The notes below the pieces were generated by a model. The model was not told where the DNA came from and ran no database searches. It was given only the letters and a program-made list of their open reading frames with translations. Position numbers and translations under genes: made by a program. 64,000 nucleotides of DNA from Petunia secreta (lineage: Eukaryota; Streptophyta; Magnoliopsida; Solanales; Solanaceae): NCBI GenBank assembly GCA_029990175.1, contig JARKIP010000005.1, positions 47,340,001 to 47,404,000 on the forward strand, given 5' to 3'. Shown piece by piece: positions 11,023 to 21,374 of the stretch (the first letter of the stretch is position 1; each line of letters starts with the position of its first letter).

Positions 11023-11842
11023 TGATGCAAACCAAACTACCACAAGACCATTCACTAGGAGTCAAGCCAAAGAGATCCAAGATGCTCACCTTTACTTGGT
11101 ATGGAAAGACATGGGAGAAGGAAGCTTCGGAAGTGACTGAAGATCATGTATTTGAGTACCATTGAAGGAGGACCGCCTAGGACACAAGGAGGAGCGCCCC
11201 AAGCTCATTTTAAGGCGCCTTAAGACTTCTCAGGAAGGGGCGGACCGCCTACTTGAACTTTGGCAAAAATTTGGCTAAGTATAGAATGCACACTCTATAG
11301 ATTCTGAGTGGGCAGACCGCCCCTGTGACAAAGCGAACCGCCTACTCTGCTGAAGACACAAAGAGGCGGGGCGCATAGAGGGGTGGGCAGACCGCCTACC
11401 CCTGTGTTAGAATGACGGGATTTTCCTTTACTTTTTTGTGTAATTCCAACTATAGCCCAGCGTGACCTTAATTATTATAACCCACTTTGGGGGTATTTTA
11501 GACCTTTCATTATACATAGAAAGAGACTATAAAAGCCTCCTTTAGGACTTTATTCTCATTTACCTTACATTGAATACAGAAAACACATGAGATTACTCTC
11601 TAATGAAACCTTGTTCTTGGCTTGAATTTCAATTGATAGAATCCAAGTTTAACCTCAATCCTTTTCGATCATTCTATTTGTGAGAGCCGAGTGTCTCTTG
11701 ACGATAGTTTCATAGCGTAGGTGATTCCTTGATATTTACTTAAGGTGTAACGAGACATAGTTCCTCATACCTATTTAGGTAATCGTTCGAGTCTCATCTT
11801 GCTTTTATCTTTACTTTTACTTCCGTGTTTTGCATTGCATCA
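11023..11842 (+). repeat. TE-D 5' LTR
   Basis: It is 820 bases long. Its first part encodes the end of pol when read in the 3' copy (RPFTRSQAKEIQDAHL). The middle is rich in GGCGGACCGCC-like hairpin motifs (about 11168-11400). A TATA box follows at 11529. The 3' copy differs by scattered substitutions and small indels, so the insertion is not recent. Confidence 0.9.
11529..11535 (+). promoter_or_regulatory. TE-D LTR TATA box
   Basis: TATAAAA lies in the block GACTATAAAAGCCTCCTTTA. The same block is in the TE-E LTR. In the TE-D 3' LTR it has decayed to TGTAAAA. Confidence 0.65.
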
Positions 11843-11844
11843 GT

Positions 11845-11856
11845 TCGTACCAGAGC
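11845..11856 (+). promoter_or_regulatory. TE-D primer binding site, degenerate
   Basis: TCGTACCAGAGC has two mismatches to TGGTATCAGAGC. It starts two bases after the LTR. Confidence 0.7.
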
Positions 11857-12856
11857 ATGGAAAGGTTTGTTCTTACAAACCCTCGATCGTGCCATTTTAT
11901 TTTTGTGTTTGTTATCCTATTGTTCTTGTTATTGTTATATAGAAAAAGAAGAAAAAAAATAGAAAAACTTGAAAATCACAAAAAAATAGTTGGAACTTGT
12001 TGGACTTGAACACCCAAACATTAAAAGTCATTGGTGTTTGTTCTATGTTTGATTCCCATTCTTTTGGTACCAATATTTTATGATTTGGTGATGTATTTCA
12101 AAATTTGAAGATTCGAATTCTCAAAATTTTCAAGACCCTAGAAAATCTTGCTTGAAAATTAAAATCGATTGGTTGTTATTTGTTTGGTGTTAAAACCTAT
12201 TTGGGATTGTCTAGAATCAATATATACATCTTTGGGTACCATTAGAATTGGAAACAACTTGAAAAACAATGGAAATTTGGGTGCAAAAGACCAAGAACAC
12301 GTTCTTGTACCTTGCTGAAAAACCAAGTAGGTGGAGCGCCTACTATTGAGGCGGACCACCTCTTTTATGTTCAACTCTCTGTATGTTGACTGGGTGGACC
12401 ACCCACCTACAGAGGCGGGGCGCCTGGTACTGGGAGGTGTCCAGGTAGTTTTTTTTCATAGGTTTTCGTATTTCTTTTGCTTGCATTCCTTCCGGCTAGT
12501 ACTTTTGGAGTAATACTTCTACTTGAATAGTACTAGTTCATTGAGCGTTATAGGATATTCGTGCTTAGAGGAGAGTAGAATTCAAAGAAGCCTCGTAGAA
12601 CATTTTGCTTCAACTGCTCACTTATATAGCCTAGCGTTCATAGAGTCACATCAACTCCACTCTTCCCAAAGAGTATTTGGTTCTTGTAAACTTGATTGGT
12701 TATTGAGGAGGTCGTTCAACTATGAGGAAGCCTTTGGAATCAAGCTTGAGCGACCTTACCCACAAATTGAGTGTACCCGAGTGACATTTAAAAGTGAGGG
12801 AGTGAGTGAGGACTTTTTACTCTAATTTCTTCTTGTCTTTGATCACTTGTAGGTAC
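11857..12856 (+). other. TE-D leader region
   Basis: This 1 kb leader starts with TTGTTCTTACAAACCCTCGA, shared with TE-E, then an A-rich tract (11940-11990). A second cluster of GGCGGACC/GGCGCC motifs lies at 12325-12440. The frame at 12523-12825 (100 codons) has no recognisable domain, and I do not call it a gene. A possible splice acceptor (TTTGATCACTTGTAG) ends just before the gag ATG. Confidence 0.5.
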
Positions 12857-14436
12857 ATGGCGGAAGGAGGAAAGTTCATATCGGTCCTGGAATCCATTTT
12901 GGACCGCCTATTGTCCGAGGTGAGATCCATAAGCTTGAGACTTGAAAGACTTGAAAGGGAGAAAACCCCTAGTGTTCAAAACAAGCCTGTGAAGGCACAA
13001 GTGAAGGCTCAACCGTGAGGCCCGAACAATTTGCCGAGATTGCTAACAACAAAGGTTTAGAGATGAAGCTCTTCGTCGAGAGAGAGTGTTGGGCATTCCC
13101 CAACCGTAGGGCATTCCCCAACCAGTGGGCATTCCCCACAACTTGGGCAATCCCCAAGGAGATGTTCCACTCATTAGACCCCGTAGAAATGTAGCACCTC
13201 TTGAGCATAATGTTGAGGCTCAAGAAGGGGAGGCACCCGAGCTTGGTGATGACTTTGATTACTTTGATGCACCCTATCCAAATAGGAAGAGCAATGAATG
13301 GAGGCTGGGGAATGAATAGAGGTCGTGGGTAAGGTCAAGGACCTCAAGAGGGGTATGTAGGGAGGAACTTGAGAAAAGAGTTTGATGGTTATGATGGCTA
13401 CTACTATGGGGGTCAACCGGAACCTTACTGAGGGGGTCATGATAATAATCTTGATCATCCTTCAAAGGGACTAGTGATCCGGAGAAATTCCTAGAGTGGA
13501 AAGTTCAAGTTGAGAGAGTCTTGGACAACAATGATATGTCGGATGAGAAGAAGGCAACATGTGCTATTGCCTCGTTTGAGTAATATGCTTCCACTTGGTG
13601 GGAGTCAATCAAGAGGTCTAGACGAGCTATTGGGATGCCTATTCACATAATTTGGGAACAATTGAAGGTTGTGATGCATGAAATATATGTGACTCCCAAG
13701 TACCGGCAAGATCAACTCAAGAGACTCTATGACTTGAGGCAAGGTACTAAGTCGGTTGAAGAATATTTCAATGACTTTGAAAAGAACCGAATGGCCCTTG
13801 ACATGGAAATGGAAGATTTTGACCAAGCTACCACTAGGTTGAAGAATGGCTTGAACAAGAGATTGCTTCTCAATTGAGGTTTCACCATTCCGAAACACTC
13901 CAACAAACCTATGAAGCATCCGTGGAAGCCGACAGGTGGATCAAGGAAGAAAAGGCCACTCTCTATAGAGGTACTACTTCTACTCCTACTAGCCAAACCA
14001 AGAATTGGAAGATTCCATACACCGGCGGTGAAGTGGAAGCCAAAATGTGAATAAGCCTTATGAGAAAGCCACACCAAAGAGTGCCTTCGAAGAGTTGGGA
14101 GGTAATTTTAAAACTCATATAAATTCTCCTTCTTCTTCTTCTTTTCAATGTCACAAGTTCAAGGGCTATGGCCACTTTTCCAAATATTGCCCCACCCGTA
14201 GAACAATGATACTCATGGGTTATGGGTTGTTGTATGAAGAAGAAAGTGAGCCCGAGGGTGAGGTAGTTGAGGGAGATGAGCGAGATGAGTGTAAAGAGAA
14301 TGCGGCGGAGGGTGACGATCCTAGTATGTTTCTAGTGGTACGTCGTAGTTTGAGTACCATGGTGAGTGAGGAGGAAGTGGATATGCAAAGGGAGAACTTG
14401 TTCCATGCTAGATGTAGAGTGAGAGGACAAGTGCTC
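12857..14436 (+). pseudogene. TE-D gag remnant
   Basis: The frame starts MAEGGKFISVLESILDRLLS, with a coiled-coil-like leucine and arginine stretch, and stops after 54 codons. A GIPQP-type minisatellite (13088-13156) and a glycine/tyrosine-rich stretch follow. The capsid-like gag core begins at about 13470 (frame: LEWKVQVERVLDNNDMSDEK) and runs to about 13880, including DLRQGTKSVEEYFNDF. The zinc knuckle near 14150 reads CHKFKGYGHFSKYC, in which the second cysteine is phenylalanine. An acidic linker (EEESEPEGEVVEGDE) precedes protease. Several stops and frameshifts make it dead; one indel of about two bases separates it from the protease frame at 14438. Confidence 0.85.
13088..13156 (+). repeat. 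Short minisatellite GGGCATTCCCCAACC in TE-D gag
   Basis: Four head-to-tail copies of 16-18 bases lie here. They encode GIPQP/GIPHN-like repeats in the gag linker. The last copy is degenerate (GGGCAATCCCCAAGG). Confidence 0.8.
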
Positions 14437-14437
14437 C

Positions 14438-17400
14438 ATGATTGTTGATTCGGGTAGTTGTGCTAATGTGGTTAGCCAATCTTTAGTATCACAGTTGAAA
14501 TTGCCTACCCTTAAACACCCAAACCCCTACCGTTTGCAATGGTTAAATGAGTGTGGGGTGTTGAAGATTGTGAAGCAAGGCTTTATAAGTTCAAGATTGG
14601 GGACTATCAAGATGAGCACATGTTTGATGTGGTGCCTATACAAGCTTGCCATCTCTTGTTTGGTAGGCCTTGGCAATATGATAGGAGTGTGATTCATGAT
14701 GGCCGAGCCAATACTTACACGGATAAACATGACGGCAAGAAGTATATGCTCACATCCTTGATGTCTAAGCAACTGAGTGATGACTATAGGCGCATGAGGG
14801 AGTTGAAAGAAGCGGCTAAGGCTAAGTCCCCCGTGGAGACTAGACCTTTAGCTGAGAGCCCAACCACTCAACCATCTTCTACCGGTGACATTTGTGCCAT
14901 GATGCAACCGGGAGAGTACTTGAGAGGTAATGATGGCACCAAATTGCTCATTTGCCTAGTGCACAAGGGTATGGTTTTAAATTCTGATAGGGATTATGCT
15001 ACTAACCCTGACCCTTTTCCTAGTGCTATTAAGAATGTTTTAAAGGTTTTTGAGGACATGTTCCTAGATGAGATGCCTAGTGGGCTTCTTCCATTGAGGG
15101 GGATTGAGCACCATATTGAATTTGTCCCGCGGTCCCAAATCCCAAACAAGCCGGCCTATAGGAGCAACCCGGAATATACAAAGAAGTTGCAAAGGCAAGT
15201 AGATGAGTTGCTCAACAAAGGCTTGGTTACTGAAAGCTTGAGTCTGTGTGTTGTACTGGTCATTCTTGTGCCAAAGAAGGATGGGATATAGAGGATGTGT
15301 GTTGATTGTCGTGCGGTCAACAAGATAACGGTAAAGTATCGTCATCCCATTCCTAGACTTGAAGACATGCTTGATGAATTGAGTGGTTGTAGTATCTTTT
15401 CTAAGATAGACATTAGATTCGGCTACCACTAAATTCGAATGAAATCGGGTGATAAGTGGAAGACCGAATTTAAGACCAAATTTGGTCTCTAAGAATGGTT
15501 GGTGATACCTTTTGGCCTATCCAACACACCTAGTACTTTCGTGAGGTTGATGAACCATGTCTTGAGACCGTTTATCAACAAATTTTTGGTTGTCTATTTT
15601 GATGATATCTTGATATATAGCAAATCAATAGATGATCATGTTGTCCATTTAAGGCAAGTTCTTGAAGTGCTAAAAGCCAAAAAGCTCTATATCAATTTTA
15701 AGAAATGTGCCTTTTGTGTTGAAAAGGTTGTCTTCTTGGGCTTTGTTGTTACTGCAAATGGAATAGAGGTTGACGAGTCCAAAGTTGGGGCCATTAGACA
15801 TTGGCCTACTCCTACCACCATATGTCATGTGAGGAGTTTCTATGGCCTTATTAATTTCTATAGGAGATTTTTAAGGGACTTTAGCACAATTGCCGCACCA
15901 CTCACCGAGTTAGTAAAGAAAGACAAGCCTTTTGTGTGGGGAGAGCCTCAAGAGAAGTCTTTCTAAGAGTTGAAAAGTAGGTTGAGTACCGCCCCTTTGT
16001 TCCAGTTGCCCGACTTTGGAAAGACATTTGAGGTTAATGTGATGCCTTAGGGGTGGGTATTGGGGGTGTTCTCATGTAAGAAGGGAAACCCATTGCCTAC
16101 TTTAGTGAAAAGTTGAAGGGCGCAACCTTGAATCACTCTACGTATGACAAGCAGTTGTATGCCCTAGTGAGAGCTCTAGCTCATTGGAAAAACTATCTTT
16201 GGCCTAGGAAATTAGTGATTAAGAGTGATCATGAGTCACTCAAACATCTTAGAGGCCAAGAGAAGTTGAACAAGAGGCATGCCAAGTGGGTGGATTTCAT
16301 TGAGTCTTTTCCCTATGTAATTCATTACAAGAAGGAAAAGGACAATGTTGTAGCCGATACACTTTCTAGGAAGTTTGCTCTTGCTATCACTCTTGCTTCT
16401 AGGCTTATGGGTTTTGAGAGTATAAAATTGATGTATGAACATGACTCAAAGCTCAAGAGCATTCATGATGCTCTAGCGAGTGGGAAGAGGGTGGACAAAT
16501 ACCAATGGGTAGATGGCTACATATTGAAGAATGGGAGAGTGCGCGTCCCCGAGTCCTCTTGGACAGAATTGCTAGTGCGAAAAGCACACTGTGGGGACTT
16601 GATGGGTCTCTTTGGGGTGGACAAGACTATGGACATACTTAAAGAGAAATTCCATTGGCAAAAAATGAGGCTTCTTGTGGAACGCTTTTGCAATGCTTGT
16701 TAGATTGCAAAAAGGCTAAGTCTAGGTCCAACACCCATGACTTGTACACTCCTTTGCCCGTACCTACTAGTCCGTGGGTTGACATTTCTATGGATTTTGT
16801 TATGGCTTTACCCCAGACTAGATGAGGACATGATAGCATTTATATTGTCGTCGATAGATTCTCCAAAATGGCTCACTTCATTCCGTGCAAAAAGAGTAAT
16901 GATGCACAACATATTGCTTCTTTGTACATTGATAATGTATTAAAATTGCATGGTGTGCCTCGTAGAATTGTGAGTGATAGGGACACTAAGTTCCTTAGTC
17001 ATTTTTGGAAGTGTTTGTGGGGTGCTCTTGGCACCAAATTGTTGTTCTCCACGTCCCACCACCCTCAAAGCGATGGGCAAACTGAGGTGGTGAACCGAAC
17101 CTTGGGAGCTCTACTTCGAGATATGACCAAAGGTAAGGCGGGGACATGGATTTATAGGTTACCACTCATGGAGTTTGCATATAACCGTACTTCACATAAA
17201 ATGATTGGCATGACTCTATTTGAGTGTATTTATGGCTTTAATCCTTTGATTCCACTTGATCTTACCCCTTTGCCAAGGGATGCGATTGTTAATTTTTAAG
17301 GTAGAAACCGAGCCAAGGCATTGCTTGAACTTCATGCCAAGGTGAAGAAGAACTTGGAGGAGGCCTATGAAATGATAGCATCCAAGAAGAACAACGGAAG

Positions 17401-17899
17401 AAAGAAGGTGGAACTCAAGAAAAGAGATTGGGTGTGGGTGCACTTCCGCAAAGAGAGGTTTCCAAACCATAGGAAAGGGAAGTTGGCACCAAGGGGAAAT
17501 TGACCATTCCAAGTGCACTCGAAGATAAAAAACAATGCCCATGTGATTGACTTGCCGAGTAAGTATAATGTTTCTAGCACTTTCAATGTTTCTGACTTGA
17601 CTCTTTATGTTGTAGGTGATGATGCCTTGATTTCGAGGATGAAATCTTCTCAGGAAGGGGATGATGATGCAATCCAAACTACCACAAGACCATTCACTAG
17701 GAGTCAAGCCAAAGAGATCCAAGATGCTCACCTTCACTTGGTATGGAACGACATGGGAGATGGAAGCTCCGGAAGTGATTTGAAGATAATGCATTTTAGC
17801 ACTATTGAAGGAGGACCGCCTAGGTTACAAGAAGGAGCGCCCCAAGCTCATTTTGAGGCGCCTCAAGACTTCCCAGGAAGGGGCGGAGAGCCTACTTGA
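14438..17899 (+). pseudogene. TE-D pol remnant, running into the 3' LTR
   Basis: Domains in order: aspartic protease (IVDSGSCANVVSQ at 14440, with a later HLLFGRPWQYDRSVIHDG), reverse transcriptase (VDCRAVNKITVKYRHPIPRL; active site YFDDILIYSK near 15600), RNase H (from AYFSEKLKGATLNHSTYDK; VIKSDHESLKHLRGQEKL), integrase (HHCC region ending ERFCNAC at 16700; MAHFIPCKK, VSDRDTKFLSHFW, SDGQTEVVNRT) and a basic C-terminal region. The last frame (17513-17899) crosses the LTR start at 17665 and continues for 235 bases with RPFTRSQAKEIQDAHL. Stops at 15289, 15430, 15490, 15964, 16049 and 16701 and several frameshifts inactivate it. Frames 14551-15291, 15499-15966, 16113-16703 and 16868-17299 are the longest open pieces. 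Confidence 0.92.
17651..17664 (+). promoter_or_regulatory. TE-D polypurine tract
   Basis: CAGGAAGGGGATGA directly precedes the LTR start TGATGCAA. It is also coding sequence of pol. Confidence 0.75.
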
Positions 17900-18472
17900 A
17901 CTTTGGCAAAAATTCGGCTAAGTATAAAATGCACATTCTCTGAATTTTGAGTGGGCGGACCGCACCTGTGACAAGCGGACCGCCTACTCTGCTGAAGACA
18001 CAAAGAGGTGGGGCGCCTAGAGGCGTGGGCGGACCGCCTACCCCTATGTTAGCATGACGGGATTTTCCTTTACGTTTGTGTGCAATTCCAACTATAACCC
18101 TGCGTGGGCTTAATTATTTTAACCCACTTTGGGGGTATTTTAGACCTTTCATTATGCATAGAAGAAGACTGTAAAAGCCTCCTTTAGGGATTTATTCTCA
18201 TTTACCTTACATTGAATACACAAAATACATGAGATTACTCTCTAATGAAACCTTGTTATTTGCTTGAATTTCAATTGGTAGAATTCAAGTTGAACCTCAA
18301 CCCTTTTCGATCATTCGATTTGCGAGAGCCGAGTATCTCTTGAGGATAGTTGCATATCATAGGTGATTCCTTCAGATTCACTTGAGGTGTAACGAGACAT
18401 AGTTCCTCGTTGCTACTTAAGTCTCGTCTTGCTTTTCTCTTTACTTTTACTTCCGCATTTTGCATTTCATCA
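17665..18472 (+). repeat. TE-D 3' LTR
   Basis: It is 808 bases long and aligns end to end with the 5' LTR. The GC-rich motif cluster is at 17810-18050. After 18472 the TE-C integrase resumes. Confidence 0.9.
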
Positions 18473-19350
18473 ATCTGGTTGCATGGTACTCCAGATTCTA
18501 TTAGTTCTAATAGAAGCCCTTAGTTTATGGCGTAGTTTAGGCAGTTATTTTAACAAGGGTTAGGTATTAAGGTTCAACTTAGTACTACAATTCATCCTTA
18601 TACGGATGGCCAGTCTAAGCAGATTATTTAGATATTAAAAGATATGTTGAGAGCTTGTGCGTTGGATTTCGATGGTCATTGGGATGACCACTTCCCCCTA
18701 GCTGAATTTTCTTATAGTAATAGCTACCACTCTTCGATTTAGATGGTATCATTTGAGGCTTTGTACATGCATATATGCCGCTCTCCGGTAGGATGGTTTG
18801 AGTATGCTAAGGTGATTGCTTTGGGTCCCAACAAACTTTAGATGGGGTCTGGATTATTTTTGATTTCTTACGAACTACTCAAAGTAAGTAGGTATCTTTT
18901 GCAAACGGAGGAGCAGGGACTCGGTGTTTAGAGAGGATGATCTTGTTTACTTAAAGGTGTCACCGATGCGAGGTCGGATAAGGGTTGGGAAGAAAGGCAA
19001 ACTGAGCCCTTGGTTCATTGGCCTGTTTGAGATTGTTCACCATGTTTGTGCTGTTGTTTATAAGCTTGTAATGCCTGACTTGATGTTGCTTCATCTAGAT
19101 TTTCATGTCTCTATTCTTTAGAAGTGTTTTCGTGATCCTACTCATGTTTTTGAGGCGAATATAGTTCAGCTGGATAAAAACTTAACCCATGAGGAGGTTC
19201 TGGTTGCTATTACGGAAAAGGATACTCGCAACCTGATATTAAAGGAAATTCCTAGTAAAGATGTAGTGGTGAAACCATCCACATGATGAGGCAACTTTAG
19301 AAATTGAGCCGAGTACGTAGGAGAGATAACCCCACTTTTTTGAGACTATA
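18473..19350 (+). pseudogene. TE-C pol remnant, part 2 (integrase core to chromodomain-like tail)
   Basis: The integrase interrupted at 11022 resumes with LHGTPDSISS. A TDGQSKQII-type block, DMLRACALDFDGHWDDHFPL and CRSPVGWFEYA follow. The frame at 18924-19121 gives LVYLKVSPMRG and RVGKKGKLSPWFIGLFEIV, the usual end of integrase. Between 19130 and 19350 a decayed chromodomain-like tail is visible (FRDPTHVFEANIVQLDKNLT, then DEATLEIE). Multiple TAG and TGA codons interrupt it. Order and spacing match TE-B and TE-K, which supports the same broad lineage, although the LTR differs. Confidence 0.85.
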
Positions 19351-19663
19351 GTTACGCGTCATGACAAGTGATTGGTCGAGATTTGCTTATGTCTTTTATC
19401 TATTGCCTATTGTGAGGCCGTGTGGGGCCTATATTCTTTAAGCGTGTTTACTTTATATTTCGTTTTTGATTAATCTGGTTGGGTACGCATCCTTAGTAGT
19501 ATGCCATTGACTGATTTTTGATTGGTATTGATCTGATTTACAAAAAAGACTCGATCAAAATTTTTGATAGTTCAGAAAATAATTTAAATAAAGCCCTTGA
19601 GTGTCGGTCGGTTATAGCCATCTAGACAGACTTCACGTATCGTTCGAGGACGAACGAGAATTT
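19351..19663 (+). other. TE-C non-coding stretch between pol and purine tract
   Basis: I see no frame or repeat. CGTTCGAGGACGAACGAGAA near its end is a conserved sentence also found before the TE-B LTR. Confidence 0.55.
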
Positions 19664-19676
19664 AAGTAGGGGAGAA
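19664..19676 (+). promoter_or_regulatory. TE-C polypurine tract
   Basis: AAGTAGGGGAGAA sits directly before TGTAATGACC, the 3' LTR start. The TE-K tract is nearly identical. Confidence 0.8.
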
Positions 19677-20373
19677 TGTAATGACCCTAATATTTTATAA
19701 GTAATTTACAGTATTCCCTTAATTTTGATGCATTTATTTTAATTGTTATTATAGGAAAATTTTTCATGTAAATTATGAGCTGGAAAAAGGGTTAGAAATA
19801 TAATTAGGAGTAATTGTTGGACCAATAAATATTACCTTTATTAGTTGGTGTTTAAGTGAAAAAAAATTGTAAGTGAATGAGTGAGGTAGACACCTGTGAC
19901 TTATATCAGAATTATAATATACAAGATTAGGTTTTATAATAGAAACAACTTGGACGCAGTATTTTAGCTGTTGCTTTGACGCCAGAGGTGGTTTCACCAT
20001 TGCCTTTCTACATCGGATCAAGATCCTAAAGGAGATTTAGTGGGAAAAGCGATTGTTGAGTAGTGGTTTGCTTCTTTAGACAGAGGTAGGTAGTTCTATC
20101 TCTTTCTTTGATGACATTCCTCCATGTGGGTTCTATCATTGTATGTGCACTGCCCTAGGTTTAATCCCTTATACCTTTTTGTTGTGTTTGAACTTATACT
20201 TGGAGTACATGTTGGTTTTCTATGGACCATTAAGCACATACCTGTTCTTGGCTGTTGTTACCTTGTTGTTTAACATACAGTAAGTTATATTCATGTTTAA
20301 CATACAGTAGAGTTGGCCCATGTTTTATGTTGTGAGCTAAGGTTATTTTTTGGTTTCCTTGATTGAGATTGGC
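19677..20373 (+). repeat. TE-C 3' LTR, left part
   Basis: It begins TGTAATGACCCTAATA after the purine tract and is broken by TE-E at 20374. The remainder is at 26140-26709; together they make 1267 bases. Confidence 0.8.
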
Positions 20374-21209
20374 TGATGCAGGGTAAACTAGCGGAAGCAA
20401 ATAAAATAGACGCGGATGTAAGTAAAACACGAGATAACAAGAAATAAGGATTGGGGAGGCAAGAAATAAGAAGAAAGAATGAATCAACTCACATACATAG
20501 ATTGATTCCAAGGGAGAAAGAGAGACTCGAACCAAACAAAGGAATCATACTAGGATGATCCCTATGGATTTCAAGTTAAGGGATACATGAAGCTTCAAGC
20601 TTCTTTAAAGAAGGCAATGCCTCTCTTTCCTTTCTTCTATGTTCAATGTTCAAGCTAACTAAATGAAATAAATGCCTAAGGGAGGCTTTTATAGTCTCCC
20701 TTTATATGTTGTGAAAAGTCTAAAAATCCCACAAGTTGGGTTAAAACAATAAAGACCACGTAGGGTCAAAATAGGAATTAGTTTATAAATTCACTAAAAA
20801 TCCCGTCAAGGCTGATTAAGTGGAGGCGCCCCTCCTCATGACATCGTCATCGTGTCTTTTAGGAGGAGGTCCGCCCAAAATCCTAGGGGTTGGGAGGATC
20901 AATGAGCTCTATTTCTCATACTTAGACAAATTTTGAAGACTTTCATTTCTAGGCGCCCCTCGTTCAAACCTGGGAGGTCCGCCTGGGTGCCCCTTCCTCA
21001 AACCTGGGAGGTCCTCCCACCCTAAAACCTTGCTCCTTCATGCCTGGAATGGCTTGAGGCGCTCCTCCTCCAAACCTGGGAGGTCCGCCTTCCCTGTAGC
21101 AGTAGCTACACGTCTTCAACTCTTCTCCGAAACTCTTTTCTCCCGTCTTTTGCGTCCTTCAAGCTTGGCTCTTGATGGTTGGTGTCTTGGCTTAATTTGG
21201 CCTGCATCA
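20374..21209 (-). repeat. TE-E 3' LTR
   Basis: It is 836 bases long. On the plus strand the right half carries the motifs AGGCGCCCCTCC and GGAGGTCCGCC (20820-21090), the reverse of the motif in TE-D. A TATA-type block lies near 20690. Confidence 0.88.
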
Positions 21210-21222
21210 TCCTCACCTTCTT
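21210..21222 (-). promoter_or_regulatory. TE-E polypurine tract
   Basis: On the minus strand AAGAAGGTGAGGA lies directly before the 3' LTR. Confidence 0.7.
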
Positions 21223-21374
21223 GAAAGGAATTCGTCCTCGAAATCAAACCATCAAGACCTACAAGCAATGACAAATACAATAAAAATCTCCTACTAGAAG
21301 AGTAGGTTAGTGCAAATAGTGTGGAAAATACACTCTTGTGGCAGAGCCAAGTATCAATAACTATAAAAAAAAGC

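Larger units (their letters stand above)
11023..18472 (+). mobile_element. TE-D: two-LTR Ty3/gypsy element, CRM-like chromovirus
   Basis: It is 7450 bases long, with LTRs 11023-11842 and 17665-18472 that both start TGATGCAA and end in ATCA. A degenerate initiator-Met primer site, gag, pol and a purine tract are in the expected order. Flanks are ATCCA on the left and ATCTG on the right, an imperfect 5-base target duplication that differs by two transitions. It inserted into the integrase region of TE-C. Protease (IVDSGSCANVVSQ), reverse transcriptase (YFDDILIYSK) and a pol frame that runs into the LTR fit CRM-type elements; a Galadriel or Reina assignment is not excluded. Confidence 0.9.

Noticed and set aside
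12523..12825. 100-codon frame in the TE-D leader
   Set aside because: No recognisable domain, no counterpart seen in TE-L or TE-N, and placed in the untranslated leader.
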